Part shown: one piece after another, positions 29,495 through 39,556 of the stretch
How the letters are laid out: each line of letters opens with the position of its first letter
How positions within the stretch are numbered: the stretch's first letter is position 1
NCBI RefSeq assembly: GCF_012427845.1
Contig: NZ_CP038498.1
Coordinates: 2,232,001 to 2,296,000 of the forward strand
Direction: 5' to 3'
From: Pectobacterium punjabense
GTDB taxonomy: Bacteria; Pseudomonadota; Gammaproteobacteria; Enterobacterales; Enterobacteriaceae
Length of the DNA: 64,000 nucleotides
Translations under genes and position numbers: made by a program
The notes under the pieces: generated by a model
Database searches by the model: none
What the model was told of the DNA's origin: nothing
The model's input: the letters and a program-made list of their open reading frames with translations, nothing else

Positions 29495-29704
29495 ATGGCA
29501 AAGATTAAAGGTCAGGTTAAGTGGTTCAACGAGTCTAAAGGCTTTGGTTTCATCACTCCTGCTGACGGCAGCAAAGATGTATTCGTACACTTCTCTGCAA
29601 TTCAAGGCAACGGCTTCAAAACTCTGGCTGAAGGCCAGAACGTAGAGTTCGAAATTCAGGATGGCCAGAAAGGTCCTTCTGCAGTAAACGTCACTGCGCT
29701 GTAA
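29495..29704 (+). CDS. cspC: Cold-shock-family RNA-binding protein CspC
   Basis: A 69-residue cold-shock-domain protein that binds single-stranded RNA and affects transcript stability; in E. coli CspC is constitutive and supports rpoS and stress mRNAs. RNP1 KGFGFI and RNP2 VFVHF are intact. The N-terminus [16 protein letters not shown] is E. coli CspC-like rather than CspE-like. AAGGA precedes the ATG and a strong terminator follows. Confidence 0.97.
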   Translation: MAKIKGQVKWFNESKGFGFITPADGSKDVFVHFSAIQGNGFKTLAEGQNVEFEIQDGQKGPSAVNVTAL

Positions 29705-29721
29705 TTTTACAGCTCTGTTGC

Positions 29722-29748
29722 AAAACCCGCCATGGTGCGGGTTTTTTG
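29722..29748 (+). terminator. Terminator after cspC
   Basis: Stem AAAACCCGC / GCGGGTTTT with a CATGGT loop and a T-run, 17 bases past the cspC stop. Confidence 0.92.
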
Positions 29749-29811
29749 TTGTCTGCGTTTTATCTGCACCTGTAATGCAATGAAGACGTGTTTAATGAGG
29801 AAAATGTGCCG

Positions 29812-30642
29812 ATGAGTTATCAGTGTCCGCTATGCCAGTTACCTCTGGAGCGACACCCGCGGCAATGGACGTGTGGTAAACATAGCTTTGACTGTGCGAA
29901 AGAAGGGTACGTTAACCTGTTGCCAGTACAGTTTAAGCGCTCAAAACAGCCCGGTGATAGTGCTGAAATGATGCAAGCCAGGCGCAGTTTTCTGGAAGCC
30001 GGTCACTATCAACCGCTACGCGATGCTGTTGCACAGCATATTGATAATCTTGTGCCGGATGACGCGTCAGCACTGCTGGATATCGGCTGTGGCGAAGGGT
30101 ATTACACCGCAGAATTGGCCCATCGTCTCATATCGCGCAAGGAGATGGCGATATACGGACTGGATGTTTCCAAAGCAGCGATTCAACGTGCGGCAAAGCG
30201 GTATGATCACGTTGAGTTTTGCGTTGCATCCAGCCAGCGGCTACCTTTTCGCGACGCATCCCTTGATGCTGTGGTGAAAATCTATGCGCCATGCAATGAC
30301 GCCGAATTACGGCGTACGGTTAAGATTGGTGGCTGGGTGGTGACGGTGTCTCCAGGGCCGCGGCATCTTTATCAGTTAAAGGCGGAAGTCTACGATGAGG
30401 TGCTATTGCATCCAAGCAAAGATGAAGTGCTCGCGGGCTTTCAACTTATAGATCAGCAAACGCTGGCGTATCCGATGCAGTTATCCGGAAACGAGGCATC
30501 TGCATTATTGCAAATGACGCCTTTTGCCTGGCGAGCCACGCCTGACGTGAGCGAACGGTTGCAGGCAACTATGCAGTTTAGTTGTGAAACGGATTTTATT
30601 ATCCGTTTGCATCAGCGCGTTGAGATCGATGCTGGCATGTGA
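29812..30642 (+). CDS. rlmA: 23S rRNA (guanine745-N1)-methyltransferase RlmA
   Basis: Methylates G745 of 23S rRNA using S-adenosylmethionine. 276 residues; an N-terminal zinc site (CPLCQLPL, then CGKH) precedes the Rossmann methyltransferase with [12 protein letters not shown] as SAM motif I. ATG at 29812 (MSYQCPL) matches the E. coli start; the upstream in-frame GTG at 29788 is not supported by homology. Follows cspC as in E. coli. Confidence 0.95.
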   Translation: MSYQCPLCQLPLERHPRQWTCGKHSFDCAKEGYVNLLPVQFKRSKQPGDSAEMMQARRSFLEAGHYQPLRDAVAQHIDNLVPDDASALLDIGCGEGYYTAELAHRLISRKEMAIYGLDVSKAAIQRAAKRYDHVEFCVASSQRLPFRDASLDAVVKIYAPCNDAELRRTVKIGGWVVTVSPGPRHLYQLKAEVYDEVLLHPSKDEVLAGFQLIDQQTLAYPMQLSGNEASALLQMTPFAWRATPDVSERLQATMQFSCETDFIIRLHQRVEIDAGM

Positions 30643-30708
30643 CCAGGAAGAGTAAAAACGGGCTGCGTGATGATAGCCGGGCTGCCCGTTGCTATAGATG
30701 CGTTTTTA

Positions 30709-31281
30709 TCAAGCAGAGTAGCCGAGGTGTTCATACAAGATATTACAGCCGATACCAATCAGAACCAATCCACCCATAATTTCTGCTTTTTTACCGAGAA
30801 TTGGACCGATATAGCGGCCAATCATCATCCCAAGCGTAACCATAATCATGGTGGCACAGCCAATGACCATCGCGGTATGGAAAATATTAACCTGAAGAAA
30901 CGCTAAACCGACACCAATTGCCATGGCATCCAGACTTGTGGCAATCGCTGTGCAGATTAACAGGGCAAGGCTATGGTTTTTGACTTTTTCGCAGCGACAA
31001 TCTGAAGAACCCTTGAACCCCTCAATGACCATGCGGCCACCGAGAATCAATAACAGCGTAAAAGCAACCCAATGATCCCATTCGAGAATATACTGGCTGG
31101 CAAAAAAACCGAGCGCCCAACCGATGAGTGGAGTAATTGCTTCAATAACGCCAAAAATGAGGCCTGTGCGTATCGCATCACGAAAACGGGGATTATGCAG
31201 GACGGCACCTTTACCGATTGACGCGGCGAAGGCATCCATTGACATGCCAAATGCTAGGATAAGTGTTGCTGACGTATTCAT
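30709..31281 (-). CDS. mntP: Manganese efflux pump MntP
   Basis: Six-helix inner-membrane Mn2+ exporter, 190 residues. The two conserved repeats carry membrane Asp residues: [15 protein letters not shown] and [13 protein letters not shown]. Convergent with rlmA. A Mn-sensing riboswitch lies in its leader, so it is induced by excess manganese, balancing the SitABCD importer elsewhere in the window. Confidence 0.95.
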   Translation of the reverse strand: MNTSATLILAFGMSMDAFAASIGKGAVLHNPRFRDAIRTGLIFGVIEAITPLIGWALGFFASQYILEWDHWVAFTLLLILGGRMVIEGFKGSSDCRCEKVKNHSLALLICTAIATSLDAMAIGVGLAFLQVNIFHTAMVIGCATMIMVTLGMMIGRYIGPILGKKAEIMGGLVLIGIGCNILYEHLGYSA

Positions 31282-31334
31282 TGTAAAATAGCCTCGGCTG
31301 GACGATTAACCATATACACGCAGATCATCCCCAA

Positions 31335-31500
31335 CCCGAATGACGATACTACGTGTCTATGGTCTCGCCTGCCAATCATGCTTGGCCGCCCGCACCACGT
31401 TTTATGCTCCGATAATATGGAGATAGAACGAGTATGTTGATACGAGCATTTCTGAATGTTTACTAATCAGAAATCGGCTACTCCCCAATGACGGCGCAAC
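31335..31500 (-). promoter_or_regulatory. yybP-ykoY manganese riboswitch in the mntP leader
   Basis: On the minus strand the leader reads GGGGAGTAGCCG near 31480, then GGCAGGCGAGACC near 31370, the conserved parts of the yybP-ykoY aptamer found before mntP in E. coli. The element ends about 55 bases before the mntP ATG. Boundaries are approximate. Confidence 0.82.
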
Positions 31501-31693
31501 CTTACCATATTATTTAGGTTGCAAACAACACCAAAAGTTTTAAGTGTTAATAATGCAATTGATAATTATTTTCATTTACTCGTGAGGGATGAAAATCGTA
31601 TAAAACAACGTCAAGATTGTTGTGGTTAAATTATCATCGAGATAGGGAGAGTATATTGAGAACTATTTAAATAATTTGAATGATAATTTTATT

Positions 31694-32152
31694 TCATTGA
31701 TTGTTAATCATAAATTTATATATTTTTTCTAAATCATCGAGCTGTGTAACCTGTATCAATAAGCGACGTTTTTCAAGTTCGATGACCAATACGCCATCCT
31801 CAGATAAATTCATATTCTTAATTTTGGTATAAGGAATGAATATATTTGCATAAAAGAAACCGGTTGGTTTAAAAACCAGTTTGGGGCGGCGAATATAGGC
31901 CAGATAGCATGCCATGAAGGCCAGTGAAATCAAAAGATAGGTTGTGATAACAGTGCCATTATTCACTACATTTTGATAAATAAGAATACCCACTAAGCCG
32001 ATAAAAATCAGCGTGTCGAGTCGATTGATCCGCTTCAGGGGGATGAGAAGTTGTGTTTTCCCTTTAAGTTTATCCATGATGAATTCGTCATAGATGGCAT
32101 AAATCAGTGCTAAAGCAATCAATCCCACCAGCGTGATATCTGTCATCGTCAT
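31694..32152 (-). CDS. yobD: YobD, UPF0266 membrane protein
   Basis: A 152-residue protein with about three N-terminal helices and a cytoplasmic C-terminal domain ([22 protein letters not shown]). Function unknown. Start chosen at MTMTDITL (32152), with GGGGA before it and matching E. coli YobD; the frame is open 18 codons further. It follows manZ in the order manXYZ-yobD-mntP, as in E. coli. Confidence 0.9.
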   Translation of the reverse strand: MTMTDITLVGLIALALIYAIYDEFIMDKLKGKTQLLIPLKRINRLDTLIFIGLVGILIYQNVVNNGTVITTYLLISLAFMACYLAYIRRPKLVFKPTGFFYANIFIPYTKIKNMNLSEDGVLVIELEKRRLLIQVTQLDDLEKIYKFMINNQ

Positions 32153-32227
32153 CCGTATTCCCCTGTCCGTTGTGTCTCCGTTGATAAATACTAGTCGGGC
32201 ACACATTGTGCCCGACTAGTATAAACA

Positions 32228-33070
32228 TTACACGCCGAGCAGACCGATCCAATATCCGAAGATACCGATGGCAAAGAAGCCCATAATCAACCACAGCGCG
32301 TTCACCTTACGTCGCAATAGCCACATGCAGCCAAACGTCAGCAGTAGCGGAACGAGCCCAGGCATGAGCTGATCGAGGATGGATTGAACGGTGGTTACCG
32401 TGGTTTCCCCATTCTGGTTCGTCACTGTCGACACCACCATCGGAATGTTGACGTGAGTCCATTTATTAACCAAGGCTCCCATAACGAACAAACCGAGGAT
32501 AGACGCCGCCTCGGTCATTTTTTGCAGGAAGCCGCCGCCCATATCGCTAACGATATCGATCCCTTTACGGTAGCCGTAAGCGACGCCATAGTAGCGCACC
32601 AGCAGGCGAACCAAATTGAACAGGAGGAAGAAGAGGACAGGCCCTAACAGGCTGCCGCTCATGGCGATCCCGGCACCCAGCGCAGCGAACACCGGACGGG
32701 CGGTACCCCAGAATATCGGGTCGCCGACGCCAGCCAGTGGCCCCATCAACCCGACTTTCAGGCCGTTTATTGCCGCGTCATCAATAGGCGCGCCATTAGC
32801 GCGTTGCTCTTCCATTGCCATCGTTACGCCGAGTATCGGAGCTGCAACAAAGGGCTGTGTATTGAAGAACTCCAGATGGCGCTTGATCGCCTGTTTACGC
32901 TCTTCTGAGTTTTCAGGATAAAGACGGCGAATTACCGGCACCATGGAAAAACAGAAACCGAGTGCCTGCATACGTTCAAAGTTCCAGGAGCCTTGAAACA
33001 GGTTGGAACGGATAAACACCGCACGGATGTCGCTGTCAGTGAGTTTTTTAACATTCGTATTTTCGACCAT
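32228..33070 (-). CDS. manZ: PTS mannose/glucose-family EIID component ManZ
   Basis: Membrane EIID subunit of the mannose PTS, 280 residues, strongly like E. coli ManZ (SNLFQGSWNFERMQALGF, GLMGPLAGVGDPIFWGT). Start at MVENTN (33070) has AGGAG eight bases upstream; the GTG three codons earlier is less likely. Begins 14 bases after manY. Confidence 0.96.
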   Translation of the reverse strand: MVENTNVKKLTDSDIRAVFIRSNLFQGSWNFERMQALGFCFSMVPVIRRLYPENSEERKQAIKRHLEFFNTQPFVAAPILGVTMAMEEQRANGAPIDDAAINGLKVGLMGPLAGVGDPIFWGTARPVFAALGAGIAMSGSLLGPVLFFLLFNLVRLLVRYYGVAYGYRKGIDIVSDMGGGFLQKMTEAASILGLFVMGALVNKWTHVNIPMVVSTVTNQNGETTVTTVQSILDQLMPGLVPLLLTFGCMWLLRRKVNALWLIMGFFAIGIFGYWIGLLGV

Positions 33071-33084
33071 TTTTCTCACTCCTG

Positions 33085-33882
33085 TTAATCCAGTTCGTTA
33101 TCAAGGCTGTTATTGCCTGATGCAACAGACTGGCCTTGAACCTTGTTATATTTCGGGCTGAGCTGGATATACAGCACCGCCATCACAATACCAATTACGC
33201 CCAGCGCCACCAGATTGAACTCAGTGAACGCGGCAGTAACGAAGCCGAGATAGAAGAATGGCATCAGGTAGCCTGCGCGCATCATGTTGATGACCATCGC
33301 GTAACCGACGACGACAATCATCCCACCGGCGATATTCAGGCCGTTGGTGACCACCTCTGGGATGGAGTTGAGCAGGGCGTGAACGGCGTCAGTACCGACG
33401 GAGACCGCGACAATAACCGCAGGAATCGCAATACGCATGGCTTGAAGCAGTAGCGCGGAGACGTGAATCCAACTGATGGCCGTCAGGTTACCTCGCTCTG
33501 CCGCGCTGTCTGCCGCATGCTGAAACGCGACCGTGATGGTACGAACAATGATGGTTAATACTTGCCCGGCGGCAGCGAGCGGAATCGCCAGGGCAATCCC
33601 GGCACCGATTCCCTGACCACCAGCAATAACCAGAATGGTTGAAATAATGGAGGCCAGCGCCGCATCGGGTGCGACTGCCGCACCGATGTTCATCCAGCCT
33701 AATGCGATCATCTCCAGCGTACCGCCAATAATGATCCCGGTTTTTAAATCACCTAATACTGCGCCAATTAGCGTACAAGCGACGAGTGGACGGTGGAACT
33801 GGAATTCATCGAGAATCGAACCCATCCCCGAAACACACGCGACGAGAAATATCAGCACAATTTGAAGTGTGGTAATCTCCAT
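33085..33882 (-). CDS. manY: PTS mannose-family EIIC component ManY
   Basis: EIIC channel subunit of the mannose PTS, 265 residues. Nearly E. coli-like: GMGSILDEFQFHRPL, GMIVVVGYAMVINMM, ending NSLDNELD. Start at MEITTL (33882) with AGGAG at good spacing. Separated from manX by 177 AT-rich bases carrying three TCGACATA repeats. Confidence 0.96.
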   Translation of the reverse strand: MEITTLQIVLIFLVACVSGMGSILDEFQFHRPLVACTLIGAVLGDLKTGIIIGGTLEMIALGWMNIGAAVAPDAALASIISTILVIAGGQGIGAGIALAIPLAAAGQVLTIIVRTITVAFQHAADSAAERGNLTAISWIHVSALLLQAMRIAIPAVIVAVSVGTDAVHALLNSIPEVVTNGLNIAGGMIVVVGYAMVINMMRAGYLMPFFYLGFVTAAFTEFNLVALGVIGIVMAVLYIQLSPKYNKVQGQSVASGNNSLDNELD

Positions 33883-33920
33883 CGTACTTCTCCTATAAAA
33901 TGTGTCTGAGTAAAAATAAA

Positions 33921-33974
33921 TCGACATACCCGTTGATTTCCTATGTCGACATAAAGCTTTTCAATATCGACATA
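33921..33974. repeat. Three direct TCGACATA repeats between manX and manY
   Basis: TCGACATA occurs at 33921, 33946 and 33967; the last two are extended to TCGACATAAAG. Spacings of 25 and 21 bases, roughly two DNA turns. They lie in an unusually long manX-manY spacer; could be incidental. Confidence 0.45.
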
Positions 33975-34059
33975 AAGGCATATCTTGAAAATCGTCAGGT
34001 CTATAAAACTATTATTGATGGTGATGTGAGTGTTAATACCTTTCACATTGCGACAGGTA

Positions 34060-35022
34060 TCAACGCGGCATTTTGTTAATCAAATCCATCATTTTAATCC
34101 GGGAATCGGTTGATACTTTCCGAACCTCCAGTTCAATACCGCGTTTATCTAATTCACGGAATGCCGCAATATCTTTTTCATCAATAGAGACAGCATTATT
34201 GACCTGTGTTTTCCCCTGTTTAAATGCCATCCCACCAATATTGACTGAGGTGATCTTTACGCCATTCTCGATCAGCGTTAATACATCGGTTGGATTAGTG
34301 AATAGCAACATTACGCGATCGGCGGCATATTTCGGGTTGTCATAAACGCGAACGGCTTTTGCCACATCCACGACGTGTGCGGTAACGCCCGGTGGCGCAA
34401 CCTGAGTCAGCAACGTTTTACGCACGTGATCGGCGGCGACTTCATCGCTGACAACAATAATGCGCGAAACATTGGTTTCTTTCGTCCAGCGGGTGGCGAC
34501 CTGACCATGAATCAGACGATCATCTATACGTGCCAACCCGATATTCATATGTTCACCGGGTCCTGCCGGTGTGGGAACCGTGTTGGCTTTTGGTATTGGA
34601 GAGGAAAGGGGAGCTTTGGCTTTCTCCTGATGTTTTAACGCTTTTACACCCTCTCTGCCAGTTTCCAGAGCGATAGCAACCAGATCGGAAAAGGACGGAT
34701 TATCATCCCTAGCCATAAAGGTTTCCGCTAGCATGGGAATATTCACGCCGGCGATAACATCATGGTTTTCTTTGTCGGTGACGAGGCGGCTGGCGGCGTT
34801 GAACGGGCTGCCGCCCCAGGTATCAACGAGAAACAGCACGCCTTGCGATGTATCTAACTGCGTGAGTTTTTCCTGATATTTTTCTATCAATGTTTCGGCG
34901 TTTTCTCCAGGAACGAAATCAATCCAGGCGACATTACGTTGTTCACCAAGAATCATTTCTGCTGTCTTTAACAGCGGTCCCGCAGTGGCGCCGTGAGTGC
35001 ATAACAGTATGGCAATACTCAC
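34060..35022 (-). CDS. manX: PTS mannose-family EIIAB component ManX
   Basis: Cytoplasmic phosphotransfer protein of the mannose PTS, 320 residues. EIIA domain with phospho-His10 in LCTHGATAG; a Pro/Ala-rich hinge about 137-156; EIIB domain with phospho-His172 in IDDRLIHGQV. Heads manXYZ-yobD. A Mlc-like dyad lies about 180 bases upstream, fitting Mlc control of man in E. coli. Confidence 0.96.
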   Translation of the reverse strand: MSIAILLCTHGATAGPLLKTAEMILGEQRNVAWIDFVPGENAETLIEKYQEKLTQLDTSQGVLFLVDTWGGSPFNAASRLVTDKENHDVIAGVNIPMLAETFMARDDNPSFSDLVAIALETGREGVKALKHQEKAKAPLSSPIPKANTVPTPAGPGEHMNIGLARIDDRLIHGQVATRWTKETNVSRIIVVSDEVAADHVRKTLLTQVAPPGVTAHVVDVAKAVRVYDNPKYAADRVMLLFTNPTDVLTLIENGVKITSVNIGGMAFKQGKTQVNNAVSIDEKDIAAFRELDKRGIELEVRKVSTDSRIKMMDLINKMPR

Positions 35023-35204
35023 TTGCTACCTCCTCACGTTCACGATCAAAAAGAGTCAATGTGTCAGGAAACAGGGTCAACGCTTAGTCGTTCAACGTTA
35101 ACCGTCGCGGTATTAGTATGGCTGCAAGAAAAATTTTTACCGTGGATTCATGACATTTCACTGTGTTCCTCCAGGTTGTCAGGCGAGAAATCGTGACTGA
35201 CAGA

Positions 35205-35231
35205 TTTATTTTAGTTATCGAAAAAATAAAT
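35205..35231. promoter_or_regulatory. Candidate Mlc operator upstream of manX
   Basis: TTTATTTTAGTTATCGAAAAA followed by ATAAAT forms the AT-rich dyad TTATTTT...AAAATAA typical of Mlc sites. A CRP-like half TGTGA follows at 35234. The match is to shape and composition; neither protein site is certain. Confidence 0.4.
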
Positions 35232-35412
35232 AGTGTGATGATGCTCTAATGCTGACCAGTTAAGCAGGGGGGCAAAACGGTGTGGAATCACAAAATTTGA
35301 GCGCGTTATCAATGCGAAGCCAGTCTAAGAAATTCTTTGTGAAAAATGGTAACAACCTGTTAGAGTAAACATCCCTTAAATTGCTTAGGAGCACCGGGCA
35401 TCAGCCCTTCCC

Positions 35413-35589
35413 ATGGACTGTCACCGACAAAACGTTCTCTGTTTCCCCGCTAATGCTGGCGGTTTTCTGCACTCAGTTGGTCACTCAGACCACATTCAGA
35501 ATCTCTCTGATTCACACCCACTCTTTTTATTACCATTCAATGCGGTTCATGCATTGATGTCATTTGCTCGTTCATTTTCTGGAGTCTGA
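35413..35589 (+). CDS. Putative 58-residue upstream ORF abutting yoaE
   Basis: An uninterrupted ORF starting [17 protein letters not shown], rich in His, Ser and Leu, and ending SFSGV one base before the yoaE ATG. Its last codons contain the yoaE ribosome binding site (GGAG), so translation of this ORF could control access to yoaE. The only nearby Shine-Dalgarno-like sequence (AGGAG at 35387) is too far, which weakens the case. E. coli is annotated with a small ORF, yoaL, at the same place (recalled). Confidence 0.4.
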   Translation: MDCHRQNVLCFPANAGGFLHSVGHSDHIQNLSDSHPLFLLPFNAVHALMSFARSFSGV

Positions 35590-35590
35590 C

Positions 35591-37147
35591 ATGGAATTTT
35601 TGCTAGATCCTTCAATCTGGGCAGGCCTATTGACGCTGGTGGTACTTGAAATTGTTCTGGGTATCGACAATTTGGTGTTTATCGCCATTTTGGCGGATAA
35701 ATTACCTCCCAAGCAGCGAGATAAAGCCCGCATTATCGGTTTAAGCCTGGCGTTATTAATGCGTCTGGGTCTGTTGTCTTTGATTTCCTGGATGGTCACC
35801 CTGACGCGTCCACTGTTTAGCGTTGGCGATTTTAGCTTCTCAGGTCGAGACCTGATTCTGCTATTCGGCGGTATGTTCCTCTTGTTCAAAGCCACGATGG
35901 AATTGCATGAACGGCTAGAGAATAAAACGCACGACGGCAATGGTAATCGCGCGCATGCCAGCTTCTGGGCTGTGGTAGCGCAGATTGTCGTGCTGGACGC
36001 CGTGTTCTCGCTGGATGCCGTCATTACCGCCGTGGGGATGGTGGATCACCTGGGCGTCATGATGACGGCGGTGATCATTGCGATGGGTGTCATGCTGATT
36101 GCCTCTAAGCCACTGACCAACTTCGTCAACGAGCACCCAACGGTGGTTGTCCTGTGCCTCAGCTTCTTGCTGATGATTGGTCTGAGCCTAATGGCGGAAG
36201 GTTTTGGCTTCCACATACCGAAAGGCTATCTGTATGCAGCGATTGGTTTCTCTATCCTGATCGAACTGTTTAACCAAATTGCCCGTCATAACTTTATGAA
36301 GCATCAGTCGCACCGCCCTTTGCGTGAACGTACCGCAGAGGCCATTCTGCGCTTGATGGGCTCACGGAAAAATACGGACGATGCGGATGCGGATGAACCG
36401 CAGAAGAAACTCACGACAGAGGAATTCGCCGAAGAAGAGCGCAATATGATCAGCGGTGTGCTGACGTTAGCCTCACGTTCGCTGCGTAGCGTGATGACGC
36501 CGCGTACTGAAATTTCCTGGGTGGATAGCGCGAGTTCTGTCGAACAGATCCGTATGCAATTGCTAGATACGCCTCACAGCCTGTTCCCAATATGTCGCGG
36601 TTCTCTGGATGAAATTATCGGTGTCGTCCGTGCCAAAGATCTGCTGGTAGCGCTGGAAACGCAAACCGATGTGGAAAGCTTTGCCGCGGCTAATCCGCCG
36701 ATTGTCGTACCCGAAACGCTGGATGTCATTAACCTGCTGCCGGTTTTGCGTCGTGCGAAAGGCAGCCTGGTTATCATCACCAACGAGTTTGGCGTGGTAC
36801 AAGGGTTGGTTACGCCGCTGGATGTGCTGGAAGCCATCGCGGGTGAGTTCCCGGATGAAGACGAAACGCTGGATATCATCCCAGATGGCGAAGGCTGGTT
36901 AGTGAAAGGCGGAACAGATCTGCACGCTCTGCAACAGGTAGTGGATAGTAGCGATCTGGTTGATCCAAAGGAAGAGTATGCGTCGTTGGCAGGCATGTTG
37001 TTGGCGCACAGCGATGAATTCCCGAAAGTCGGTGAGATCATCGAGTTGCACCGCCTGCGTTTCCATATCATCGATGTTTCCGAATACCGTATTGAACTGG
37101 TGCGTGTAGAACGCATTGTCGATCGGGAAGAGGATAAAGACGCGTAA
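35591..37147 (+). CDS. yoaE: YoaE, TerC-family membrane protein with CBS and CorC/HlyC domains
   Basis: A 518-residue inner-membrane protein. TerC domain of about seven helices at residues 1-235 with paired acidic motifs [11 protein letters not shown] and [12 protein letters not shown]; a linker; two CBS-type repeats ([11 protein letters not shown], and [15 protein letters not shown] at about 300-425); a C-terminal CorC/HlyC transporter-associated domain. Metal-ion efflux or homeostasis is suggested by the family, not proven. The start has GGAG eight bases upstream and agrees with E. coli length. Confidence 0.94.
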   Translation: MEFLLDPSIWAGLLTLVVLEIVLGIDNLVFIAILADKLPPKQRDKARIIGLSLALLMRLGLLSLISWMVTLTRPLFSVGDFSFSGRDLILLFGGMFLLFKATMELHERLENKTHDGNGNRAHASFWAVVAQIVVLDAVFSLDAVITAVGMVDHLGVMMTAVIIAMGVMLIASKPLTNFVNEHPTVVVLCLSFLLMIGLSLMAEGFGFHIPKGYLYAAIGFSILIELFNQIARHNFMKHQSHRPLRERTAEAILRLMGSRKNTDDADADEPQKKLTTEEFAEEERNMISGVLTLASRSLRSVMTPRTEISWVDSASSVEQIRMQLLDTPHSLFPICRGSLDEIIGVVRAKDLLVALETQTDVESFAAANPPIVVPETLDVINLLPVLRRAKGSLVIITNEFGVVQGLVTPLDVLEAIAGEFPDEDETLDIIPDGEGWLVKGGTDLHALQQVVDSSDLVDPKEEYASLAGMLLAHSDEFPKVGEIIELHRLRFHIIDVSEYRIELVRVERIVDREEDKDA

Positions 37148-37177
37148 GCACGATATTGTGTGTGATCGATGAATAAG

Positions 37178-37205
37178 AAAGCCCCGCCAATTTGGCGGGG
37201 CTTTT
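37178..37205 (+). terminator. Terminator after yoaE
   Basis: GC-rich stem AAAGCCCCGCC / GGCGGGGCTTT closed by an AATTT-type loop and followed by T, 30 bases past the yoaE stop. Works against sdaA too, which is convergent. Confidence 0.9.
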
Positions 37206-37242
37206 GATGATGAAAGTCAGCAGGAGTCAGGTGAAATAGATG

Positions 37243-37275
37243 AATCGCACTGTACTTTTAATCGCACTGTACTTT
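37243..37275. repeat. 17-base tandem duplication at the sdaA stop
   Basis: AATCGCACTGTACTTT occurs at 37243 and 37260, period 17. The second copy covers the final sdaA codons; the join supplies the stop codon (37258-37260). Confidence 0.85.
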
Positions 37276-38622
37276 GATCGCCAACCCGCCTCGTGAGGTT
37301 TCGCGGTATTTGGCGTTCATGTCTTTCCCTGTTTCGTACATGGTTTCAATCACCTTATCTAGCGAAACGCGTGGTTCACTGGTGCGTCGGGTGGCCATAC
37401 GCGCGGCGTTAATCGCCTTAACGGAAGCAATCGCGTTACGTTCGATGCACGGAACCTGTACCTGACCTGCAACAGGATCGCAGGTTAAGCCTAAGTTGTG
37501 TTCCATACCGATCTCGGCGGCGATGCAAACCTGTTCAGGACTCGCGCCCATCAGCTCTGCCAGCCCAGCCGCGGCCATGGAGCAGGCCACGCCCACTTCG
37601 CCTTGACAACCCACTTCGGCACCGGAGATAGAGGCGTTCATTTTGTACAAAATGCCGACCGCACCAGCAGCGAGGAAATAACGAATATAAATGGTCGGGC
37701 TAACGGGTTCGATGAAGTGATCGTAATAGGCAAGAACAGCAGGAACGATACCGCACGCGCCGTTTGTTGGTGCTGTAACCACTCGGCCACCTGCGGCGTT
37801 TTCTTCGTTCACTGCTAGCGCGAACATATTAACCCAGTCGACGACGTTCATCGGATCGTTGGACAACTTATCGGAAGACACCAGCATACGACGCAGCGCA
37901 GAGGCGCGGCGTGGTACGCGCAGTGGCCCGGGCAAAACGCCTTCGGTGTTGATACCGCGATCGATACAGGCACGCATTGTTTGCCAAATATCGGCAAAGT
38001 ACGCATCAATATCCTGGCGGCTGTGCAACGCCAGCTCGTTACGCATTACCATGCCGGAAAGTGACAGGCCGCTCTGCTTGCAGTGTTCCAACATCTCTTT
38101 GGCAGAATGGAAGGTATAAGGCACGGAGACGTCGGTGGTGGCGTCTTTACCAAAATTCTCTGCATCGACGATGAAACCGCCACCGATGGAGTAATAGGTT
38201 TTGCTATAAATTTCTTTATTGCTGGCAAAGGCGGTGATCGTCATGCCATTTTCGTGCAGCGGCAAATTCTCGCTGCGAAAAACCATGCCGCCTTCACGAG
38301 GGAAATCCACCTCGTGCTGCCCGTTAGCCAGCAGCAGACGTTCGCGTTGCTCAACATCGCGGATAAAGCCGGGGATGGCATCAATATCAACGGTATCTGG
38401 CATGTTACCCGCCAGACCCATGATGATAGCGATATCCGTATGGTGGCCTTTACCCGTCAGCGACAGCGATCCATAAACGTCAACGGCAATGCGCGTGGTC
38501 GCGGTCAGTAAATTTTGGTTGATCAATTCATCGACAAATTGCTTACCGGCTTTCATAGGTCCAACCGTATGAGAGCTAGAGGGGCCAATACCGATCTTAA
38601 ACATGTCGAAAACACTTATCAC
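37258..38622 (-). CDS. sdaA: L-serine dehydratase (deaminase) 1
   Basis: Iron-sulfur L-serine ammonia-lyase giving pyruvate and ammonia; 454 residues, as E. coli SdaA. N-terminal beta domain with GIGPSSSHTVGPM; catalytic alpha domain with TAPTNGACGIVPAV. Cluster cysteines likely in VGCQGEVG, GLTCDPVAG and VPCIERN. The last codons are part of a 17-base tandem duplication whose junction creates the TAA stop. Order sdaA-nudL-pabB matches E. coli. The 340-base gap upstream (38623-38962) shows only promoter-like AT-rich sequence and a nudL terminator. Confidence 0.96.
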   Translation of the reverse strand: MISVFDMFKIGIGPSSSHTVGPMKAGKQFVDELINQNLLTATTRIAVDVYGSLSLTGKGHHTDIAIIMGLAGNMPDTVDIDAIPGFIRDVEQRERLLLANGQHEVDFPREGGMVFRSENLPLHENGMTITAFASNKEIYSKTYYSIGGGFIVDAENFGKDATTDVSVPYTFHSAKEMLEHCKQSGLSLSGMVMRNELALHSRQDIDAYFADIWQTMRACIDRGINTEGVLPGPLRVPRRASALRRMLVSSDKLSNDPMNVVDWVNMFALAVNEENAAGGRVVTAPTNGACGIVPAVLAYYDHFIEPVSPTIYIRYFLAAGAVGILYKMNASISGAEVGCQGEVGVACSMAAAGLAELMGASPEQVCIAAEIGMEHNLGLTCDPVAGQVQVPCIERNAIASVKAINAARMATRRTSEPRVSLDKVIETMYETGKDMNAKYRETSRGGLAIKVQCD

Positions 38623-38936
38623 ACCAAACTCCTCAAAGAGTCAGGGCAGTATCCACAATTCTCTGGCTGCCAGTTTTTGGCTCTGGCGAAACATGATCTG
38701 AATTGTAGTGGATATATACCCAAAGATTAGAATAAAACTCGTCAAATCGCGCTATTGTAGTGTGGAATATGTCGTGTGGCTTTCTTTTTCGCATGAAATA
38801 AACTTATGCCAATACATAATTTAACTTATCTCAAATGTGAGATAAGTCATTGTAAAATCTATACCTGAATGGTTTTTGTCCGGCGAAAATGTTTTTAAAG
38901 TAGAGATAATTAGTGGGGGAAAAGAAGTGTTGCGCT

Positions 38937-38957
38937 AAAAGCCGCCAGCGGCGGCCT
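38937..38957 (-). terminator. Terminator after nudL
   Basis: On the minus strand GCCGCC-GCT-GGCGGC is followed by TTTTAG, immediately past the nudL stop. Confidence 0.7.
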
Positions 38958-38962
38958 TGGAC

Positions 38963-39556
38963 TTAGGGGCTGTCGGAGATCTGTAACGCAAGCTGGTGGA
39001 TGATGGCGGCGGTCAATCCCCAGACAAACTGCTGCTGATACCAGGAGAGATAAACCCGATGCCGTTGCTGTTTACGCTCGATATCCAACGGGTAATAGCG
39101 CGTTAGCGCGAAAGCTTCGTCCAGTGGCATTTCAAACAGCTCGGAGACTTCATCTTCATTAGGGTGAAAGCGAGTTTGTGCTGTGATCAACCCGATGACT
39201 GGCGTGACCTGAAAGCCACTGACGCTGTCCAACGGCGGTAAGACGCCCAACACCTGAACATTCTCCGGTGGGATTGCCACTTCTTCCTGCGCTTCACGCA
39301 GCGCGGTTTCGATAATCGAACGATCCGTTTTATCTGCCGCACCGCCGGGGAACGCCACTTGCCCGGCATGCTTACGCAGGTCGACAGACCGCCGGGTCAA
39401 GAGCAGAGTGGGGGCAGGGTGACAGATAATCGGCACCAGAACCGCCGCCTGACGTTGTTGATGCACTGGCCGTAGCGGTGGAGGAAGCTGTAACTGAAAG
39501 CGCGTAATAAAGTCATTCAACGCAAACGCCGCTGGCGGCAAGGCGATCTCACTCAT
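38963..39556 (-). CDS. nudL: CoA pyrophosphatase NudL (Nudix family)
   Basis: Nudix hydrolase of 197 residues, E. coli NudL/YeaB type, thought to hydrolyse coenzyme A and derivatives. The UPF0035-type CoA motif [20 protein letters not shown] and Nudix core [10 protein letters not shown] are clear; the first Nudix acidic position is replaced, as in E. coli NudL. Its ATG overlaps the pabB stop by 4 bases, indicating co-translation. Confidence 0.94.
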   Translation of the reverse strand: MSEIALPPAAFALNDFITRFQLQLPPPLRPVHQQRQAAVLVPIICHPAPTLLLTRRSVDLRKHAGQVAFPGGAADKTDRSIIETALREAQEEVAIPPENVQVLGVLPPLDSVSGFQVTPVIGLITAQTRFHPNEDEVSELFEMPLDEAFALTRYYPLDIERKQQRHRVYLSWYQQQFVWGLTAAIIHQLALQISDSP

